Source: JBGTNQ01 sp964646785 | GTDB taxonomy: Bacteria; Patescibacteriota; Minisyncoccia; Phycocordibacterales; Zambryskibacteraceae | NCBI GenBank assembly: GCA_964646785.1 | Contig: CAZYGU010000022.1 | Span: 1 to 14,166, forward strand | Direction of reading: 5' to 3' | Length of the DNA stretch: 14,166 bases | Part shown: piece after piece, positions 8,434-14,151 of the stretch | How positions within the stretch are numbered: the stretch's first letter is position 1 | Layout: each line of letters begins with the position of its first letter | Program-made: the position numbers and the translations under genes | Notes under the pieces: generated by a model | Told to the model about the DNA's origin: nothing | The model's database searches: none | The model's input: the letters and a program-made list of their open reading frames with translations, nothing else

Positions 8434-8474
8434 AAATAAAATACCTATCTCAATTTGAGATAGGTATTTTATTT
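8434..8474. terminator. Perfect 20-bp bidirectional terminator between the giant gene and infC
   Basis: Arms 8434-8453 and 8455-8474 are perfectly complementary around a single T. The core is ACCTATCTC/GAGATAGGT and the outer parts are A/T-rich, giving T-tracts on both strands. It sits 18 bases after one stop codon and 8 bases after the infC stop. Confidence 0.9.
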
Positions 8475-8481
8475 AGTAATG

Positions 8482-9003
8482 CTAGGATTTTTTCGGTGAA
8501 GATCGTTCCACAATAACCGAAAGACCTTTCGGACTTCGTACTGGCGGAGCAGCAACCTTGTGTTCCTCGGTGATAAGTTTCAGAATTCTATCGAGTCTTT
8601 CGTGAAGGAATTTTTCATTCAGGTACTTACTTCTTCCAGGAAGAAAAAGATCAATTTTGATGCGGTGGCCTTCTTTAAGCCACTCGGATGCCTTCTTTGC
8701 TTTCAGGGCAAGATCGTTATCTCCCGTTCCAATTTTTACTTGCACATTCTTTACTTCAACAGAATGAGTTTTTGCTTTTGCGACTTTTTGTTTTTTATTT
8801 TCTGCATATTGGTACTTGCCGTAGTCCATGATCTTACCGATAGGGGGGGCAGCATTTGGAGAAATTTCAATAAGGTCAAATCCAAGTTCTTGTGATTTTG
8901 CTAGAGCTTGGGTGAGTGTCATAACCCCAAAGTTTTCACCTTCAGGTCCGATAATGCGAAGTTCTTGCGCTCTAATTTGATGGTTGATTCGTACAGTACT
9001 CAA
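8482..9003 (-). CDS. infC: Translation initiation factor IF-3
   Basis: 173 residues, normal for IF-3. The N-domain begins RINHQIRAQELRIIGPEGEN, with LTQALAKSQELGFDLIEISPNAAPPIGKIMDYGKYQY ending it; a basic linker (ENKKQKVAKAK) leads to the C-domain (VEVKNVQVKIGTGDNDLALKAKKASEWLKEGHRIKIDLF). IF-3 binds the 30S subunit, keeps it free of 50S and proofreads the start codon and initiator tRNA. The start is TTG at 9003-9001; no in-frame ATG lies just upstream and the family alignment begins here. Non-ATG starts are a known feature of infC in some bacteria, where they allow IF-3 to repress itself. The stop is TAG. The gene is monocistronic here: a terminator follows, and rpmI-rplT are 5.3 kb further along the same strand. 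Confidence 0.95.
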   Translation of the reverse strand: MSTVRINHQIRAQELRIIGPEGENFGVMTLTQALAKSQELGFDLIEISPNAAPPIGKIMDYGKYQYAENKKQKVAKAKTHSVEVKNVQVKIGTGDNDLALKAKKASEWLKEGHRIKIDLFLPGRSKYLNEKFLHERLDRILKLITEEHKVAAPPVRSPKGLSVIVERSSPKKS

Positions 9004-9056
9004 AGATAATTGTGTTAAATGGATAAATAATAGCTATTGGTGATTTCGTATTCGTA

Positions 9057-9086
9057 TTTATACCATGAGATTACTCTTAAGAGCAA
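9057..9086 (-). promoter_or_regulatory. Candidate infC promoter with extended -10
   Basis: On the minus strand, TGG precedes TATAAA (9062-9057), giving an extended -10, with TTGCTC (9086-9081) as a weak -35 after an 18-base spacer. A 10-bp palindrome CTCTTAAGAG (9074-9083) overlaps the -35. Transcription would begin near 9050, leaving a leader of about 45 bases. Confidence 0.5.
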
Positions 9087-9111
9087 TTATTAATACGGAT
9101 ATATCTGTTAC

Positions 9112-9140
9112 AAAAAGGGCGAGCGCACATGCGCTCGCCC
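9112..9140 (-). terminator. GC-rich intrinsic terminator of the 126-residue orphan gene
   Basis: GGGCGAGCGC (9117-9126), loop ACAT, GCGCTCGCCC (9131-9140): a perfect 10-bp stem. On the minus strand it is followed by five T's (9116-9112). It lies 12 bases after the stop of the 9153-9533 gene. Confidence 0.9.
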
Positions 9141-9152
9141 TGGTGTATCGAT

Positions 9153-9533
9153 TTACATCGACACTTGCAGTTCGTCACTACCATCGGCGATATCCATTCC
9201 ACCACCAGATGAACGGAGGACGGTAGCCGCCATGAACCTTCGTTGCTGTTCAGGGTTCGGGTTCGGACGATGGAAATCCTTGATTCCATGAAGAGCTCGG
9301 TTGGTCTCTCGCAGAAGCGTCATGTTGTGAGCACGATTCTTGCTTCCGCATGAAACACCAACACCCTTTTGGAACCAGCCGTCTCCTTTGAGTGCACCAT
9401 TATGGAAGGAGTACATGGAATCGCTGTCGCTGACAAAGAAGTCAACGAAGGTCTTTTCCTCGGTCGAAACCACAAGCCCTTTTGCCAAAAGAACGGCAAA
9501 AATGGCGTTACCAATGGATCTCCGAACCTTCAT
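9153..9533 (-). CDS. Orphan 126-residue protein, G+C-rich gene with its own promoter and terminator
   Basis: I do not recognise this protein. It opens with a short basic, moderately hydrophobic segment (MKVRRSIGNAIFAVLLAKGL), continues with an acidic/aromatic stretch (FVDFFVSDSDSMYSF), a glycine-rich middle containing the only cysteine, a basic polar part (HRPNPNPEQQRRF) and an acidic tail (GGGMDIADGSDELQVSM). No classical signal peptide or catalytic motif is evident. It is supported as a real gene by a complete transcription unit: a TTGACA promoter, the ribosome site GGGAG seven bases before the ATG, and a strong terminator just after the stop. Two 60-base lines counted in it (9181 and 9241) are 57% and 53% G+C, against 40% for a line counted in the neighbouring DoxX gene. 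It may be horizontally acquired or phage-derived, or simply a highly expressed small gene. Confidence 0.75.
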   Translation of the reverse strand: MKVRRSIGNAIFAVLLAKGLVVSTEEKTFVDFFVSDSDSMYSFHNGALKGDGWFQKGVGVSCGSKNRAHNMTLLRETNRALHGIKDFHRPNPNPEQQRRFMAATVLRSSGGGMDIADGSDELQVSM

Positions 9534-9545
9534 GTGTAGTCTCCC

Positions 9546-9560
9546 GGTAAACGGATTACC
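9546..9560 (-). promoter_or_regulatory. Inverted repeat next to the ribosome site of the orphan gene
   Basis: GGTAA 9546-9550 and TTACC 9556-9560 flank a five-base centre. In the mRNA this small hairpin ends one to two bases before the GGGAG ribosome site, so it could be an operator or could influence ribosome access. Confidence 0.3.
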
Positions 9561-9582
9561 TGATAAAGAACAAGGGAAACCA

Positions 9583-9610
9583 ATAGTACTGCGAATTTTA
9601 CCTATGTCAA
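9583..9610 (-). promoter_or_regulatory. Promoter of the 126-residue orphan gene
   Basis: On the minus strand a perfect -35 TTGACA (9610-9605), a 16-base spacer and -10 TACTAT (9588-9583). The ATG is 50 bases downstream of the -10. It is the best consensus promoter in this part of the window. Confidence 0.65.
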
Positions 9611-9652
9611 GGATTCGTAGCTGAGGATAACGGAAAGAAGTATGTATTTAAT

Positions 9653-10612
9653 TTAGGATTGTGTTGTTTTAAACTTTTTTCCACCACTCGCAAAAACAAC
9701 TGAGAGTGTTCCGAAGAGAGTAATGTGTGAGTACACTGCTTCTTTGAAGAAAAAGAACGATGCAGTAAGTACAAGAAAGGCGACAGCAGAAACAAGACGT
9801 GGACGAAAACCAATAATAAGTAGTAGTCCTACAGCAAGTTCAATAATTCCCGCAGAAAGTACCCACATTGCTCCACTTACTGGTATTGCAGCAGTCATAT
9901 TAAATTTTTGTACGACAAGTTCAGATATTTCCGGGTTGAGAAACTTTTCGTAAATCGCAAGATATGTCATTGCAAATCCAATTCCAATTCGTGCTACAAC
10001 CGGTGCATAATTCGCATACTTCTTGAGTGAAGGAAGAAAGGTGATGGTGAAAATGTCATCCATACCTGGCTTGCTATTAGCAAAGAGTAGAATTGCGATG
10101 GCGATACCAAGAAAATCAAGGTTACCAATAATATATGCACTGTGAGAAAGTGCTATAAAGTAGAGAATGATTGACCCAACCGTTGCAAGTCCAGTAAGGA
10201 AACCAGAAAGCACAAGAAATCCGCACGCAATTTGAAAGAGTGATATGAGGTTTCCTGCAGGAAGAAGGGGGGAAATAAACACCTCAGATGATCCTGCGCC
10301 AATAAGAGCGATACCAAGTGAAAGGCGGAGCATCCACGGAAGAAAATCTCTGTATGTTGTTGTGCGTGCCTGTATACGCATAATCCAATTTTTAACCCAT
10401 TGAGATCGCTCGGACACAAAGAATGCGACAAGTACAAGGAGGGCGGTTCCGACCATGAGCAATATATTAAATGGCGTTAGTGCGGAGAGTAAAAAATGAA
10501 TATCTGGACCACTGTGTGCGACTCGATCAGCTTCATCTATTACGTATCCAACATGTGCTGAAACCCCAAATGGAACAATGAATGCAAGAAATGCAAAATA
10601 TATGTTTTTCAT
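9653..10612 (-). CDS. DoxX-like multi-pass membrane protein
   Basis: 319 residues. A signal-like N-terminus (MKNIYFAFLAFIVPFGVSA) is followed by a short outside segment (HVGYVIDEADRVAHSGPDIHF) and then by about eight hydrophobic stretches, including LLMVGTALLVLVAFFV, LFQIACGFLVLSGFLTGLATVGSIILYFIAL, IGIGFAMTYLAIYEKFLNPE and SGAMWVLSAGIIELAVGLLLIIGF. The ARIGIGFAMTYLAIYEKFLNP...GAMWVLSAGIIELAVGLLLIIGFRPR pattern fits the DoxX/DoxD-like family, whose members are linked to redox or quinone-related functions; the substrate here is unknown. Cleavage after VSA would leave a histidine at the new N-terminus. The ATG at 10612 gives the complete signal segment, but no good Shine-Dalgarno site precedes it. 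No terminator is visible between its stop and the promoter of the next gene downstream. Confidence 0.8.
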   Translation of the reverse strand: MKNIYFAFLAFIVPFGVSAHVGYVIDEADRVAHSGPDIHFLLSALTPFNILLMVGTALLVLVAFFVSERSQWVKNWIMRIQARTTTYRDFLPWMLRLSLGIALIGAGSSEVFISPLLPAGNLISLFQIACGFLVLSGFLTGLATVGSIILYFIALSHSAYIIGNLDFLGIAIAILLFANSKPGMDDIFTITFLPSLKKYANYAPVVARIGIGFAMTYLAIYEKFLNPEISELVVQKFNMTAAIPVSGAMWVLSAGIIELAVGLLLIIGFRPRLVSAVAFLVLTASFFFFKEAVYSHITLFGTLSVVFASGGKKFKTTQS

Positions 10613-10618
10613 AGTTTA

Positions 10619-10649
10619 AGTATATCGCAATTAGTACATTGGTTGTAAA
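10619..10649 (-). promoter_or_regulatory. Weak candidate promoter of the DoxX-like gene
   Basis: On the minus strand TTTACA (10649-10644) and TATACT (10624-10619) are separated by 19 bases, longer than ideal. The -10 ends only six bases before the ATG, so the message would have almost no leader. The rest of 10613-10706 is AT-rich and shows nothing else. Confidence 0.25.
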
Positions 10650-10706
10650 CAAGTTTGAACAGTATAGGTAGAAATACATCCATAACGAATATTTGATACT
10701 CAGTAT

Positions 10707-10742
10707 AAAAATACTCCCCAATATGTCTGACATATTGGGGAG
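10707..10742 (-). terminator. Intrinsic terminator of the small membrane-protein cassette
   Basis: A 12-bp stem, CTCCCCAATATG 10714-10725 with CATATTGGGGAG 10731-10742 and loop TCTGA, followed on the minus strand by TATTTTTAT. It lies five bases after the TAA at 10748. Confidence 0.9.
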
Positions 10743-10747
10743 GTGTA

Positions 10748-10909
10748 TTACTTCATAAAGATCTTTGTGAGGATTGCGATGACAAGAAGCACACCGTTGA
10801 GCCATCCCAGAAACCCACTTACCACGAGAGAGCCGAGACCATTCGAAAACACCTTCGTGGTTTCATCCATGGAGTTATCCTTACGCATGCTTGAGAGGAC
10901 TCCTTTCAT
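10748..10909 (-). CDS. Small membrane protein, downstream part of the interrupted frame
   Basis: 53 residues if started at the ATG at 10909: MKGVLSSMRKDNSMDETTKV, then a hydrophobic helix within LGSLVVSGFLGWLNGVLLVIAILTKIF and a basic end. A later ATG (10870), which would give 40 residues, has a better ribosome site (AAGGA with seven bases to the ATG). So the second helix could be made as a separate peptide after the TAG. The terminator immediately after the stop supports an expressed unit. I recognise no family. Confidence 0.5.
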   Translation of the reverse strand: MKGVLSSMRKDNSMDETTKVFSNGLGSLVVSGFLGWLNGVLLVIAILTKIFMK

Positions 10910-10996
10910 GCGTCTGACCTGGTTCTACATCACATGACCACCGAAAAGGATCATGCATACTAACCACACAAGCCAGTTGTCTGCAATAAACTGCAT
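10748..10996 (-). pseudogene. Small two-segment membrane protein interrupted by an in-frame TAG
   Basis: A well-placed ribosome site (AGGAG, six bases before the ATG at 10996) opens a 23-codon frame: MQFIADNWLVWLVCMILFGG, then HVM and a TAG at 10927-10925. The same frame continues without another stop through NQVRRMKGVLSSMRKD to a second hydrophobic segment and the TAA at 10748, 82 codons in all before the final stop. Read through, it would be a coherent small membrane protein: one transmembrane helix, a basic cytoplasmic stretch, a polar linker and a second helix. TAG is a genuine stop elsewhere here (infC, smpB, ftsH), so recoding is unlikely. Options are a nonsense mutation, a sequencing error, or two overlapping-scale small genes with restart downstream. 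The function is unknown. Confidence 0.55.
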
Positions 10997-11039
10997 ACGA
11001 GTCTCCTGGGGAAAAGGAATGAGCGATGGAGCTAAAAAT

Positions 11040-11067
11040 ACTTTACGGATCAATGATTGTTTGTCAA
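11040..11067 (-). promoter_or_regulatory. Promoter of the small membrane-protein cassette
   Basis: On the minus strand a perfect -35 TTGACA (11067-11062), a 16-base spacer and -10 TAAAGT (11045-11040). The -35 overlaps the outer end of the tmRNA terminator. The layout is the same as that of the 126-residue orphan gene. Confidence 0.5.
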
Positions 11068-11109
11068 CAAAAGAAAAACCGTCAGCTACTGACGGTTTTT
11101 CTTTTGTTG
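11065..11109. terminator. Perfect 21-bp inverted-repeat terminator of tmRNA
   Basis: Arms 11065-11085 and 11089-11109 are perfectly complementary around CTA: core CCGTCAG/CTGACGG, with A-rich and T-rich outer halves. It begins at the base directly after the tmRNA discriminator, so the tmRNA precursor has essentially no trailer other than the terminator stem. It could act in both directions. Confidence 0.9.
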
Positions 11110-11503
11110 TGGAGATGGGCGGAATCGAACCGCCGTGCAGAAGGATATATGATCAAAGTCTACAATAGATAGTAAGTTTCTGTCCTTGCGGATTTTAAAT
11201 ACATATCATATGAAGCTAACAAAACTGATATGCATCGATCTTCTATGTTTTGGAAGGGAAGCGAAGAGATTCCTCTCCTAGTCTCATGAATGACATCATA
11301 GCTACTCTATGAAACCTCAAGTAGTATGACGTCGCTTAGGCGTTAGCGTAAGCGAAAGCGAAGTCGTCAGCCGTAAAATACGGAGATACTTTTGCTTTTG
11401 AACCTAGTGTGTTTGCACTTAGATTGTGTGGCGGATTTAAGAGTCACCACAGCTCTCTATTGCATTGATTATAGTGAACCTCCTGTCTAGGCCGATCATC
11501 CCC
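11110..11503 (-). ncRNA. ssrA: Transfer-messenger RNA (tmRNA)
   Basis: About 394 nt. tmRNA acts as both tRNA and mRNA: charged with alanine and bound by SmpB, it enters stalled ribosomes and adds a degradation tag. The tRNA-like ends are clear. The 5' end GGGGATG (11503-11497) pairs with CATCTCC (11117-11111), with G3 opposite U70, the alanine identity pair. The discriminator is A (11110). The T arm is GGCGG, loop TTCGATT, CCGCC. The 5' sequence GGGGATGATCGGCCTAGACAGG resembles the conserved tmRNA start. The internal tag frame lies at 11416-11336. The 3' CCA is not encoded (CAA follows). Its partner gene smpB lies 78 bases upstream on the same strand. Confidence 0.95.
11336..11416 (-). other. 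tmRNA tag reading frame, 26 codons
   Basis: The resume codon GCA (11416-11414) is followed by AAC, as in many tmRNAs, and preceded by CTAAGT. The frame begins ANTLGSK, passes through SPYFTADD and ends FAFAYANA with a TAA (11338-11336). It is more than twice the length of the 10-residue encoded part of the E. coli tag and ends in -AYANA, not -ALAA. Confidence 0.85.
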
Positions 11504-11535
11504 CAAGAATCGCGAAGTGGGTTCGCACCTCTTGG
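11503..11535 (-). other. Hairpin abutting the tmRNA 5' end
   Basis: CCAAGA 11503-11508 pairs with TCTTGG 11530-11535, and inside it GCGAA 11512-11516 with TTCGC 11522-11526, with a symmetric 3x3 internal loop. It directly precedes the mature 5' end and may guide precursor processing or end smpB read-through. It is not a tRNA: there is no anticodon arm and no consistent acceptor stem. Confidence 0.4.
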
Positions 11536-11581
11536 TGAACGACGGGTGACAAGGGGCTATGAATATTTCAAAGAACAAAAA

Positions 11582-12028
11582 CTATTCCTCGTATTTCATG
11601 ACACGCCTTGTTTCTCTGTCAGTTTCTCTCTTTTTGATCGTTTCTCTTTTATCAAATTTCTTTTTGCCACGTGCGACTCCAAGAGAAAGTTTTAATTTTC
11701 TACCTTTATTATACACCGAAATAGGCACTATTGTCAAACCCTTTTGTTTCTCGGTATTTTGGAGAGCTTCAATTTCTTTTTTTGTAAGAAGTATCTTTCT
11801 ATTTCTTTCTGGATTGTAATCTTTTGGACTGTTCGCCGGCTGAAATGGTGGAATGTTCATTCCTATGAGAAAGGCTTCATTCCCTCGTACCGTCACATGA
11901 GAACCTTCCAGAGAGCCTTGGCCCTTGCGCAGGGCCTTCACCTCGAAACCAAATAACTCGATGCCTGCATCGAGTTTTTCGAGGATTTCAAAATTAAAAT
12001 ATGCTTTCTTGTTTTCTATGAGTGACAT
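11582..12028 (-). CDS. smpB: SsrA-binding protein SmpB
   Basis: 148 residues, close to the usual 150-160. Family blocks are visible: NKKAYFNFEILEKLDAGIEL, GFEVKALRKGQGSLEGSHV, the EAFLIGMNIPPFQ segment, a long basic part (RKILLTKKEIEAL, KGLTIVPISVYNKGRKLKLSLGVARGKKKFDKRE) and the C-terminal helical tail KKRETDRETRRVMK that enters the empty mRNA channel. SmpB binds the tRNA-like part of tmRNA and positions it in the A site of stalled ribosomes. It is upstream of ssrA on the same strand and divergent from ftsH. The start ATG at 12028 has the -10-like TACTAT very close upstream, so a short leader or leaderless message is possible. Confidence 0.96.
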   Translation of the reverse strand: MSLIENKKAYFNFEILEKLDAGIELFGFEVKALRKGQGSLEGSHVTVRGNEAFLIGMNIPPFQPANSPKDYNPERNRKILLTKKEIEALQNTEKQKGLTIVPISVYNKGRKLKLSLGVARGKKKFDKRETIKKRETDRETRRVMKYEE

Positions 12029-12126
12029 AGTAGCTCTTATAGTACATGAATTTTGGACATCTTCTAATTAAAATATGAATATCCTTGTTGTATAGGTAGG
12101 GCCATAGTAAAACAGGAAAACTCATG

Positions 12127-12132
12127 TATAAT
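12127..12132 (+). promoter_or_regulatory. -10 box of ftsH in the divergent smpB-ftsH spacer
   Basis: A perfect TATAAT 23 bases before the ftsH ATG; the -35 region at the normal distance does not match consensus. The 12029-12155 spacer also holds TACTAT next to the smpB start on the other strand. Both are preceded by CATG. No other gene or RNA is visible in the spacer. Confidence 0.5.
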
Positions 12133-12155
12133 TCGATTTCAATAGACATATATGT

Positions 12156-14087
12156 ATGGCAGAAAAAAAGAAGCAAAAAAAACAGTTTACCCTATCAGTA
12201 GGAAAGAAATTTGGTGGTAATAATCCCGGAGGTTCTTTTGGTCGTAATATTCTTACTATTATCCTTATTTTTCTTGTGCTTTCAAGTTTGTATTCTCTTA
12301 TTACTGAAGGGAAGAAGGATATTCAGACTATTCCAGTTTCTCAATTAGCTCAAGATATTATTGCTGGTACAGTGGAGAAAATTGAGGTGAATGGAAATGC
12401 TCTTAATATCCGTTACAAGAGTGGGGAAGATAAAGTTGCACAAAAAGAAAGCGATGTGGCTCTTTCCCAGACACTTGTTAATTATGGAGTTACTCCAACA
12501 GTGCTTGCGCCAGTATCAATTGATGTAAAAAATACTCATGGATGGAGTTTTTGGATTTTGAACTTAGTTCCTGTCTTACTCCCTGTTGTGTTTATTATGT
12601 TTTTCTTGTGGTTCTTGTCTCGGCAGATGAAAGGTGCTGGAGCTCAGGCGTTTACTTTTGGTCAATCAAAGGCACGAATCACTGATCCCGATGATAAAAA
12701 ACAGAGAGTAACATTTAAGGATGTTGCCGGTGCAAAAGAGGCAAAACAAGAGCTTTCTGAAATCGTTGATTTTTTGAAGAATCCAAAAAAGTTTTTAGAT
12801 ATAGGTGCTCAAATTCCTAAGGGGGTATTACTCATGGGTGCACCTGGTACAGGAAAGACTCTCCTTGCTCGAGCAGTTGCTGGAGAAGCAAATGTAGCTT
12901 TCTTTTCAATTTCTGGATCAGAATTTGTGGAAATGTTTGTTGGTGTAGGAGCTTCACGAGTGAGAGATCTTTTTCAGGTCGCAAAGCGTGCATCACCTGC
13001 AATTATTTTTGTTGATGAAATTGATGCTGTTGGGCGAGTTCGTGGTGTAGGTGCAGGAGGAGGTAATGATGAAAGGGAACAAACGTTAAACCAGATTCTT
13101 GTAGAAATGGATGGATTTGAGCCGAATGAAAAAGTGATTGTTATGGCTGCAACGAATCGACCTGATGTGCTTGATCCAGCTCTTCTTCGACCAGGAAGAT
13201 TTGATCGTCGTGTCACTATTGATTTACCAGATCGAAATGACCGAAGAGAAATTTTAGATATTCACGCACGTACAAAGCCACTTGCCGAAGATGTTAATTT
13301 GGATGTTATTGCAGAACGCACACCAGGATTTTCAGGAGCAGATCTCTACTCCCTTATGAACGAAGGAGCTATTCTCGCTGCGAGAGAAGAGAGAACAAAG
13401 GTTTCTCAATATGATCTTATTCGTTCAATTGAAAAGGTTATGCTTGGTCCAGAAAGACAAAGTCATATTCTTTCAAAGAAGGAAAAGGAAATTACTGCAT
13501 ACCATGAGGCGGGTCACGCACTTGTTTCTTCGGTACTTGAATATGCGGACCCAGTGCATAAGATTTCTATTATTTCTCGCGGACGAGCCGCAGGATACAC
13601 ACTTAATCTTCCGCTTGAAGATAAAAAACTTCAATCAAAGAAAGAGTTCCTTGATGATATTGCTATGGCTCTTGGAGGATACGTTGCTGAGAAAATGATC
13701 TTTGGCGATATTACAACAGGTCCATCAAACGATCTTCAGGTTTCAACGGCACTTGCTCGCGATATGGTTACAAAATATGGAATGTCGGATGATATTGGTC
13801 CAATTGCACTTGAAGGACAAGGAGGGCGTGCACTATTCGGAAAAGGTATTGAGGACAAAGAATACTCTGAGAAAGTGAGTGCACATATTGATGCTGAAGT
13901 TTCAAAGATTATGAATGAAGCATTACATCGCGCTGAGTCAGTGTTAACTGAACACAGGAAGGTTCTTGATGCAATTTCTAAACGCTTGATTGAAGTAGAG
14001 ACTGTTGAGAGAGATGAATTTGAAACAATACTTGTTGCTAATGGTATTACTCCAAAAAAGAAAAAAGATATAGAGCATCAAGGATAG
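12156..14087 (+). CDS. ftsH: ATP-dependent zinc metalloprotease FtsH
   Basis: 643 residues, a full-length FtsH. It is a hexameric inner-membrane AAA+ protease that unfolds and degrades membrane and soluble proteins, including some tmRNA-tagged ones in E. coli. Visible parts: basic N-terminus, transmembrane helix 1 (about 31-49), a small outside domain (about 50-125), helix 2 (about 129-156), and an AAA+ module with Walker A GAPGTGKT (228-235), pore-loop motif FVGVGASRVRD, Walker B IIFVDEID (283-290) and second-region-of-homology arginines in RPGRFDRR (345-352). The M41 peptidase follows, with zinc site HEAGH (450-454) and third ligand Asp526 in GPSNDLQ. All catalytic residues are intact. The N-terminal lysine run (AEKKKQKKQ) matches an inside orientation. 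It is alone in its transcription unit, followed by a terminator, and divergent from smpB-ssrA. Confidence 0.98.
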   Translation: MAEKKKQKKQFTLSVGKKFGGNNPGGSFGRNILTIILIFLVLSSLYSLITEGKKDIQTIPVSQLAQDIIAGTVEKIEVNGNALNIRYKSGEDKVAQKESDVALSQTLVNYGVTPTVLAPVSIDVKNTHGWSFWILNLVPVLLPVVFIMFFLWFLSRQMKGAGAQAFTFGQSKARITDPDDKKQRVTFKDVAGAKEAKQELSEIVDFLKNPKKFLDIGAQIPKGVLLMGAPGTGKTLLARAVAGEANVAFFSISGSEFVEMFVGVGASRVRDLFQVAKRASPAIIFVDEIDAVGRVRGVGAGGGNDEREQTLNQILVEMDGFEPNEKVIVMAATNRPDVLDPALLRPGRFDRRVTIDLPDRNDRREILDIHARTKPLAEDVNLDVIAERTPGFSGADLYSLMNEGAILAAREERTKVSQYDLIRSIEKVMLGPERQSHILSKKEKEITAYHEAGHALVSSVLEYADPVHKISIISRGRAAGYTLNLPLEDKKLQSKKEFLDDIAMALGGYVAEKMIFGDITTGPSNDLQVSTALARDMVTKYGMSDDIGPIALEGQGGRALFGKGIEDKEYSEKVSAHIDAEVSKIMNEALHRAESVLTEHRKVLDAISKRLIEVETVERDEFETILVANGITPKKKKDIEHQG

Positions 14088-14118
14088 GGAATACAAGTTT
14101 GTTTTGGTGAATTAGTAA

Positions 14119-14151
14119 TATAAAAACCCTCACTATGTGAGGGTTTTTATA
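14119..14151. terminator. Intrinsic terminator of ftsH
   Basis: AAAAACCCTCAC (14122-14133), loop TAT, GTGAGGGTTTTT (14137-14148), extended by flanking A/T pairs. It lies 31 bases after the ftsH stop; the A- and T-tracts let it work on both strands. Confidence 0.9.

Noticed and set aside
10748..10996. TAG recoded as an amino acid
   Set aside because: TAG terminates infC, smpB, ftsH and the first secreted gene, each at the expected family or terminator position.
10953..11168. Plus-strand 71-codon frame across the terminator and the tmRNA 3' end
   Set aside because: It runs through a perfect 21-bp terminator hairpin and the tmRNA T arm; its protein-like GGIEPPCRR run is the reverse of the T arm.
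11503..11540. tRNA-like GGGTTCGCACC element near the tmRNA 5' end
   Set aside because: It looks like a T arm at first glance, but the stem does not pair as one and no acceptor or anticodon arm can be drawn; it is better described as a simple hairpin.
11465..11956. Plus-strand open frames over the tmRNA 5' end and smpB
   Set aside because: They are antisense shadows: the minus strand carries smpB and tmRNA with full family signatures.
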